Positions 56,784 through 64,000 of a DNA stretch of 64,000 bases are shown here, piece after piece. A program made the translations under genes and the position numbers. Source of the stretch: Capillidium heterosporum (lineage: Eukaryota; Entomophthoromycota; Entomophthoromycetes; Entomophthorales; Capillidiaceae); NCBI GenBank assembly GCA_016630905.1, contig WBMQ01000004.1, positions 1,922,001-1,986,000 of the forward strand, in the 5' to 3' direction. The notes below the pieces were generated by a model. It ran no database searches and had not been told where the DNA came from. It saw nothing but the letters and a program-made list of their open reading frames with translations. Position 1 is the first letter of the stretch, and every line of letters starts with the position of its first letter.

Positions 56784-59520
56784 TCAAATGTTAGTAACAT
56801 TACGTCTTGGTGGTTTAGGTGGTGGTGCTAAGTTGGAAACTTTGAGATGATTGGGTTTGGCAGGTACATTGGGACGCGGTTTACCTGCCAATGATGGAGG
56901 TTTAGGTGGTACAACTTGGTGGCATACCGTCGGAAGTACTTTGGGACGACTAATAGATCTTGGTGGTGGAACTGGCTTGGCAACTTCAAGATCAGATGAT
57001 AGGCTGGTATTACGAGATCGGTTCTTGTTGAGTCGTGATGGTACCGGTGGCTTGCTTAAAATAGCTTGTGAGTCGAAGAGCGGATTAGCAGTAGCTTCAT
57101 TCAAAAATCTGGTGTACTCTCGATTAGCAGCTAAAATGGGAGAAGTTGGTGGATATGCTCCAGTATCGTCAAAGTTAATGAGCTGTGGTGGTGGCGTATA
57201 TTTTTGGGAGCTTTGGCTTGGTCTACCGTTGAAAGATCCCTTATCAATAAGATCGTCGTAAAGTGGCATTTTGGAGTTGGTATTGAAGCTGGAATCGTCA
57301 TTATCGTCCATCTTCGAATATAAAGGTTGTTCCATATCATCATCAAAGTCCTGGTTAAACTGGTCTTGGAATTCTGGAGATGCGGATCTTGAGGGGGCCT
57401 TAGGTTGACTGAACGTTTTATTAGTACTATGGTTTGTTGGGGCCATGAGGTCAAATTTGGAGATATGGGCTGACGATTTGGTACTGAGAGTTGGAATATG
57501 ATGTGGGTGCTTTGCGATATTCGCCGAATTATCTTCGATAAGATCGTCAAAGTTCAGTCTTTTGGATTGCTCTTGTCGTGAAGGAGGTCTTGGTACATTT
57601 TGGATAAAGTTGGGTTGAGCTTGATGTGAATTTACATTTGGATCTTTCCATTGCATCTCCGAATGATGTCCGTTCTTTTCGCTTTTGACTGACTGAGCAA
57701 ATGGGCTTTGGCTGTCATTATCAAGAGGTGACATCGTACCGAATCCTTGAGCGAGCATTTCAAAAGGGTCATCAGTCCCGGATGTAAAGAGGTTTTTGGC
57801 ATCGATTTTCCTAGGTTGAGCGATGTTAGGTAGGATGGAATTTATCGGTTTGGGTTTATTGATAGCGGTATCTTTGTTACGGGTAGGGCGACCTCTGCGC
57901 ATGGGGGTGATGTTGGAAGTTTCAAATCCAAGGTCTACTTTGGGAGCAGCAACTGTAGCTAAAAGTGGGCTTTCAGTGGTGAGGATGGGTTCCGACTTTT
58001 TAGTAGGTGGCTGTGGTGTTGAATTAGGGCTAGGCTGGTTCGACGTGAAAACCTAAATGTCGAATTTAGACTTTTAACTTTAACAACTAACCTTTTCTGG
58101 GATTGTACAGGGAACTTTGCGCATCTTTGATATTCCTTTAACTATTTGGTAGATGTCTGGTCGATTTGAAGGATCTTCTTGTAGTAGTGCCTCTAGAATA
58201 GTAGTTTAGAGAAATTGAAATAACTCAAGAATTGCTGCAATAAATTAAACCTACTTATAAGGCTTATAAGGTGATGCGAAAACGAATTTGGTGGGAAATC
58301 ATAACGACAGTTTAGAATGGCTAAAGAACCAGCATCTTCAAATGGGGTTGTAAAGAAACACAGCTTATATAGAAGAACGCCTAAGGCCTAATCACATGGT
58401 TAACATTTTCTAGGTAGTAGATGTAATATTCTTTATCAACTTACCCAAATATCTAACTAAATGAGTTAATAAACATTCGAATAATAGTATCTAACGACAT
58501 ACCCATCTTTTCAGTTAATCCACGGCGTTGATACAAATCGATCATTTCCGGCGCTCGATATTGGAGTGTAGTACAGACCATCAGCTCTTCTTCCAGCGCC
58601 GTCACTTGCTGCACGGAAAGGCCAGTGTTAGGTGGGATATGTCGAATAGTGCTCGATCCAAAATCACAAAGTTTAAATTTCTTGGATGCTGAAATCAATA
58701 TATTTTCAACCTATGTTTAACAACCTATCAATAAAGCTTTATCAAAGAAGGTTACCTTCAAATCACGATGTATAATTGGTGGGTCCTGATAGTGCATAGC
58801 TGCTACTCCCTAAAATATATTTGATAAATGGATTACAAATAAACTTAATGACATACCAAGCAGATTTCATGGAAAATGAACAATATTTCAGGCTCATGTA
58901 GCCTGGTTCCTTCCCGATTCTGCATGAATTCAACTAATGATCCATCTATATTTTAGAAATGAATGTTAGTATATGCTAATGGGCATAATAATTAAAAAAG
59001 AACAAGATATTAAAACCAAACAAAACATATCCAGTACCAGCACAATACTCCATTAGAATAAAAGTTTCATAACCCTCCCCATGCGAAAGCTCTTGAGAGG
59101 AGGAAGCATACAACGCAACCACATTGGACGACTTTCTCAACTTTCTCTAAGTATGTTGTTAGCTACCTTAACCTATTACAAACTTACCAGAACTTCAATC
59201 TCAAGGTTAGTATTCTGCAATCCAGTCCTATCGGGTACAGCAACTCTCTTCAAAGCCAATTTCGTACCGATACTAACTTTATCAACTTGATTAGGTGCAA
59301 TTTCCAAAACCTCAACTATGTAGAGTTGAGCTTGACCTCCTTCCGTCAAAAAACTAACTATACGCACTTTGAAGTTTTCGATACTAAGGATTTGATGTAA
59401 GTGCATGTTACCGGGTAGTATGGTGGTGTGCTCCCCATTTTCGTTTTCAAAATCGCTGGTAACTTGGTCGTTGTTATCGAAAGCACCACTTCCTTGTAGC
59501 TTGTCAAAGAAATGGTTCAT
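56784..59520 (-). CDS. Ark/Prk/NAK-family Ser/Thr kinase (endocytosis regulator)
   Basis: This minus-strand gene of nine or so exons encodes a kinase of the Ark1/Prk1/Akl1-AAK1 group, which phosphorylates endocytic coat adaptors. In order: an N-terminal extension; [16 protein letters not shown] (glycine loop in its NAK form); LALKRVAV (ATP Lys); [44 protein letters not shown], a NAK signature; [20 protein letters not shown]; and [21 protein letters not shown] long Pro/Ser-rich tail follows, with [11 protein letters not shown] and SPFAQ adaptor-binding motifs and several PPxPP clusters ([20 protein letters not shown]) for SH3 partners. All introns I placed keep the frame, so this gene, unlike its two neighbours, looks unbroken. 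It fits functionally with the auxilin gene upstream, both acting in clathrin traffic. Confidence 0.9.
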
Positions 59521-59942
59521 GGCTACCTCTTTTAATGTTGTATTGGAAATGGATGTAGTTGGTTGAACTTGGCAGATAAAATGAGTTGACTTATGTTTTG
59601 ATCAATTTATCGGTGGGATGGATTTGCTTGCTTTGATCAATTTACACCTCATGATTTCAAGTGTATTAGTGTCCATTGGAGATTTAGATAAGGAGTAAAA
59701 GTACAGCTTTGGTATATCTAATGAATTGAGCGACATCCCTCTAGGGGGATATTATTTAGTCAATAAAAGCAAGATACTTTCAGAATACTATTAAACCAAA
59801 TTATACCCATCTCGATAAAGTGCAAATTACAATGTAGCATGGTTAAATCGAAGGGTGAACAGTACCCAATATAGCAAATAAACAACCTTTATTTAAAAAC
59901 CTTCAAGTTTTATTAGATGTTCGTTTACTAACAAATTTAAGA
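59521..59942. other. Intergenic region
   Basis: About 420 bp between the kinase start and the 3' end of the peptidase gene; nothing recognised. Confidence 0.55.
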
Positions 59943-61701
59943 CTAAACAGTAAATGTCTTGGTGTCACTGGTCAAGTTATTGGGATCCGATTTGATTTCC
60001 GGCGAAACAAGCTTAACAGTGACCGACCAATTCCCTTTAGCTGGGCTATCAATGGTAAACTTATCCTTGTGTTGTGTTAGCTCCTGACCATTCAATTTCC
60101 AGGTGATATCCAATCTTTCGCCAGCTACTTCGTTACCAGGGGATCTTTTAGATCCCAAATTAAGTGTAGCGACGACCACCGAGCTAGAACTAACCTTAAC
60201 TTCATCGATCAATGAGATACGATTCAAGAACTGGTACCACATACCTTCCTTACATACCTTACAGAAGGTATTATGAGTCATATTGCGCATCAAACAACCT
60301 GCATTGGTGGGACGGAATGTCTTACGTCTCGAAACATCCCAAGTTGGGTAAGCCGAGTAATAGTCATTGTCTGTATGGTATTCAGCTTCAGTTCCAAATT
60401 CGTGAAGAGTGACTGAAGCGATCATGCGTGGAATATCTTTGTTTGTTGAAGCGGTTTTAGAACGAACGGTAAGAGTATGTTGACCAGCAGTAAAGCCCGA
60501 GGCACCTCTCCAATCATAGAACTCACGATCATCACTTGCCACGTGAAGACCAAGGTAGCACCTTACCATCCAGTAAAAACTCCAAGGAATCGGATTGACC
60601 GGCAGCGGTAACTGAAGTGAGCAGATACCATCTCTTGTAGCTTCCATCTGAAGTAAAAGTGAACGTTTTGGAACTCTTGCTTAGATCGTGCCATGGATAT
60701 TCAAGCAGCCGGTAGATGACTTTTTCTTCTTTCGGTGAATCAGTTAGCCAATTTTTCCAGCCTAAACCAGAGACAGAGGTGGCAGTATTTACCCCTTTAT
60801 AAGAAGCCCCGTTGTCATACTCCTCGCCGACATCGACAAAATTGTGGCCCATTTCGTGCCTCAATACAATGGTGCCAGTTCGAGCCGACTTTGTAGAAAT
60901 TACAAATTCGCCTTCCAAACCACCGTAGTAATCATCGTTGCCTATCAAAGAGGGGTAGTCGCAAGCATTGGTGCCAGTAAGCTTGCAGATCTGCCGGGCG
61001 TATGCAGCATTTCCAGTATAGATACCTCGTAATTGGCCACGATCACGGTACAGCTTGAAGGGAGTATTCTTGGCACCGTTATACCCGATACCTGAGTCTA
61101 CCGATTCGACGTGGATAGCCCAAATGTTGAACAGTGGCAGCCACGACTTTGAACGTGGTGCCTTCAAACATGTCCTTAGTTAAGCGCGCAATATCACTGA
61201 AGAACTTGTCTTTCTCCGAAGCTTGATACCCATCACCCATGAAAACGACGTCGATACGGTTGTTGGGGCTACCGTTGTCGACGATCTTACGAACTTCTGG
61301 AGCTGCCATTCCGGACCGTGAACTAGATGTGCTTGGAGCTACTACGGGTGACTTTGAAGTACATATAGAATCGATATGAGAATCAATAGCACCTTCGAAT
61401 TTGGAGTAAATCTCGATGATGGACGATCTATCAATTATATCAATCTTCGAATCGGCTGGTGCAACTACAGCCGGTTTAGTGACGACATATAATGCGTTCT
61501 TAGCGTTCTCTAAGTTTGCGTATTTGAGTACCTGGCCTTTAGAAATAACTTGGCAACCTCGGGATTCATCACCATCGCGAAATACTTTGGCATAATGGAC
61601 ATCCGAAGATCTAACAAAAATTAGTAAAAATAGTAAACTGGTGAGTACATGTTAGTGAATAAAAGGGCACCGATCAAAATTAAATTTATCGCTTTGAACA
61701 T
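59943..61701 (-). CDS. Secreted M64-family metallopeptidase, paralogue 1, with two frame breaks
   Basis: Exon 1 (61649-61701) encodes a signal peptide (MFKAINLILIGALLFTN); a 38-nt intron (61611-61648) joins it to the body. An M64 N-domain is followed by RIDVVFMGDGYQ, FNIWAIHVESVDSG and the zinc site HEMGHNFVDVGEEYD. A beta-rich C-terminal part (REFYDWRG, FTAGQHTLTVRSK, a Cys-pair region with MRNMTHNTFCKVC, then an Ig-like end) completes it. The M64 family is known from the IgA-cleaving enzyme of Clostridium ramosum; in a fungus it is more likely a general secreted protease. Compared with paralogue 2, one extra base at about 61147 breaks the frame, and a second +1 shift is needed near 60535. 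Protein similarity continues across both breaks. Confidence 0.8.
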
Positions 61702-62004
61702 TGAAAAGTATTTGAGAATTCGTTTTTAGAATGGTGGAAGGTTAGAGTTTAGGGTTTTATAGCTAAAGTCGGTGACATGTTGAGTCTAAACTTTAGAACT
61801 ACCTCCCTTTGAAAGAATGGGTATGATGCTAATCTCGTGATTTTCAATGCTGGTCATAGGTAAACTTACGATAAATCCGTTTAAGGCTAAATCGACGATG
61901 TCTCATTTTAAATTTGAAATATTTATATATAATTTGAATTTTCAAAATATCGTAGAGTCATTATATAAAAACTATGGTTTAAGATGTACATGGAATTTTA
62001 ATTC
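61702..62004. other. Intergenic region between M64 genes
   Basis: About 300 bp containing the 3' region of paralogue 2 and the promoter of paralogue 1; nothing else seen. Confidence 0.55.
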
Positions 62005-63771
62005 TTAGACAGTGAACGTCTTGGTATCACTAGTCAAGTTATTAGGATCCGACTTGATTTCTGGCGAGACCAACTTGACGGTAACCGACCAGCTACCTTT
62101 AGTCGGGCTATCGATGGTAAACTTGTTTTTGTGCTGGGTCTGCTCTACGTTGTTCAACTTCCAAGTGACATCCAGCCTTTCACCAGCTACTTCAGTTGCC
62201 AGCTGGACGTTTAGATCCTAAATTAAGGGTGACGACAGTTACCGAACTAGAACTAACCTTCACTTCGTCAATCAGTGAGATTTTGTTCAAGAACTGGTAC
62301 CACATACCTTCCTTACAAACGCTACAGAAAGAGTTATGGGTCATGTTGCGCATGAGGCAACCGTCTCCAGTAGGTCGGTAAGTCTTACGCCCAGATGTAT
62401 TCCAGGTAGGGAAGGCCGAAATATAAGTGTTGTCGGTATGGTATTCGTCCTCGCTACCCATTTCAAAGAGATCAACCGAGGCAATCATACGGGGGATGTT
62501 CTTATTGGTGGAGGCGGTTTTGGAACGGACGGTAAGAGTATGCTGTCCAGCAGTGAAACCGGAACTACCTCTCCAGTCGTAGAACTCACGGTCAGTCACT
62601 ACCACGCGATTGCCAAGGTAGAACTTTGCCATCCAAAGTAAATTCTAAAGGAGTCCTGCTGACCAGCTGCTGTTACGGTAACTACAAGGTACCATTGCTT
62701 GTACTTTCCGTCCGAAGTGAACGTGAAGGTTTTGGAACCTTTGCTCAAATCTTGCCAGGGGTACTCCAAAAGTCTGTATATGACCCTTCTCCTCCTTCAA
62801 AGGGCCTGATAACCAGTTCTTCCACCCGACGGTTGAAAGGGAATATGCTGTGTTGACACCTGAGTAGACTGACCCGTTGTCGTATTCTTCGCCAACGTTG
62901 ACGAAATTGTGTCCCATCTCGTGTCGTAGAACAACAGTACCAGTTCTGGCTGACTTGGTAGAGATGACAAACTCACCACCCAAACCGCCATAGTAGTCAT
63001 CGTTACCAATAAGAGATGGGTAGTCGCAAGCGTTAGTTCCAGTTAGTTTACAGATCTGTCGGGCGTAGGCAGCATTGCCGGTGAAAATACCTCGCAGTTG
63101 GCCTTGATCACGGTACAACTTGAAGGGAGTATTCTTGGCACCGTTATACCCGATACCTGAGTCTACCGATTCGACGTGGATGGCCCAAATATTGAACAGT
63201 GGCAGCCACGATTTGAAAGTGGTGCCTTCAAACATGTCCTTAGTTAAGCGCGCAATATCACTGAAGAACTTGTCTTTCTCCGAAGCTTGATACCCATCAC
63301 CCATGAAAACGACGTCGATACGGTTGTTGGGGCTACCGTTATCTACAATCTTACGCACCTCTGGGGCAGCTGCAGCAATCCTCGAGTTCTCCTGGGTTAG
63401 GGGTTGAATGACTTTCTTCGAAGTACAGATGGTGTTGATGTGAGATTCGATGACATTTTTCCGATCGAGAATATAGCTCGACTATGGCTGATGAGTCCAG
63501 GATCGATAGCTTGGTGTCGGTTGGAGCTGTTACGGCGGGCTTAATAACAACACTTAGGGCGTTGGCCTTATCTTCCAACGAAGCATACTTTTGAACTCTA
63601 TCCTGAGTTATTATTTCGCAACCAAGACTTTGATCGCCATGCTTTATCAACTTGGTATAGTAAACCGAGTCGGATCTAATAGGAAGTTAGTTTTATATCT
63701 TGGATGAATACTTACACTATAGGCAAAATGTACAAGGCTGTCAACTGGATGAGACTTGGTGAAAATTTCAT
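62005..63771 (-). CDS. Secreted M64-family metallopeptidase, paralogue 2, with five +1 frame breaks
   Basis: A tandem paralogue of the gene at 59943-61701. Exon 1 starts at 63771 (MKFSPSLIQLTALYILPIV, signal peptide); a short intron ending near 63677 follows. The body has RIDVVFMGDGYQ, FNIWAIHVESVDSG, the zinc site HEMGHNFVNVGEEYD, REFYDWRG and the same C-terminal Ig-like part ending at 62005. Reading it as one protein requires skipping one base at five places: near 63456 (A-run), 62784 (G-run), 62647 (T-run), 62594 and 62194. Each is placed by comparison with paralogue 1. Between breaks the protein stays well conserved, with no in-frame nonsense codon. It is either a damaged gene, a gene with recoding, or a gene with sequence errors. 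Confidence 0.7.
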
Positions 63772-64000
63772 TTTGTAACATGTAAAGTTTAGCACAACTG
63801 TCTCATTTTATAACAGCTTCTGTCAGTTAGAATACTGTACACCATATGCTCCATACAATTCGTATGATGCATCATATGCAAAACCTGTACCTGTAATTGG
63901 TAGTATCACTTATTGTGCGGTTTATATCGACCCTTTTAGCGGCATTTGGCTGCATGGTTCACTTGCATAGTTTACGTTTCTAAATGATCAAGCGTCATTT
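63772..64000. other. Region upstream of M64 paralogue 2
   Basis: About 230 bp of likely promoter sequence; cut by the window end. Confidence 0.5.

Noticed and set aside
59943-63771. Calling the M64 genes plain pseudogenes
   Set aside because: No nonsense substitutions, conserved zinc site and motifs in both, and breaks almost all of one sign. Sequence error or recoding explains this at least as well.
1-64000. CRISPR arrays, bacterial operons, rRNA genes
   Set aside because: No regularly spaced repeats, no Shine-Dalgarno-led gene strings and no rRNA-like sequence seen; spliced genes show that this is eukaryotic nuclear DNA.

Overview
The window is nuclear DNA from a fungus, probably an early-diverging lineage; I cannot name the genus from sequence alone. 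The fungal signs are a secreted GH18 chitinase, stand-alone CBM19-like chitin-binding proteins, a Swa2-type auxilin with TPRs, an Ark/Prk-type kinase, and a PIM1-type Lon. Introns are short (mostly 35-55 nt), with GTA donors, CTAAC/TACTAAC branch sites and TAG acceptors. Intergenic DNA is AT-rich and takes up about a third of the window.

Layout. 1-9.9 kb: three paralogous monocarboxylate-type MFS transporters and a 3-kb gene-free tract. 9.9-19.2 kb: a Doa10/TEB4 ER ubiquitin ligase, the PRP19 splicing ubiquitin ligase and a zf-C3HC (NIPA/Rsm1-like) gene. 19.45-22.84 kb: block A, with three small secreted-protein genes (two CBM19-like, one Pro-Lys-Pro repeat). 23.8-33.0 kb: a second zf-C3HC gene, a PKA catalytic subunit, an unidentified gene and a mitochondrial PPR protein. 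34.13-40.47 kb: block B, a nearly identical inverted copy of block A, split by a 2,964-bp Tc1/mariner-superfamily element with a DD37E transposase and a TA target duplication. 40.9-48.4 kb: Mago nashi, the auxilin, an acidic coiled-coil-like protein and a mitochondrial ATPase-like protein. 50-64 kb: the chitinase, mitochondrial Lon, an Ark/NAK kinase and two tandem M64 metallopeptidases.

Two themes stand out. First, secreted genes (chitin-binding mini-proteins, Pro-Lys-Pro protein, chitinase, M64 peptidases) and transporters occur as recent duplicates. Many of them have a clear TATA box about 55-65 bp before the ATG. They sit between single-copy housekeeping genes, as in an expanding host- or substrate-interaction gene set. 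Second, reading-frame breaks concentrate in 52-64 kb: Lon carries two and the M64 pair carries seven, and nearly all of the M64 breaks need one nucleotide skipped (+1). Block A and block B also differ by single-base indels, several in short homopolymers. Base-calling error is therefore a serious explanation, but both M64 paralogues break at the same place and this deserves a check.
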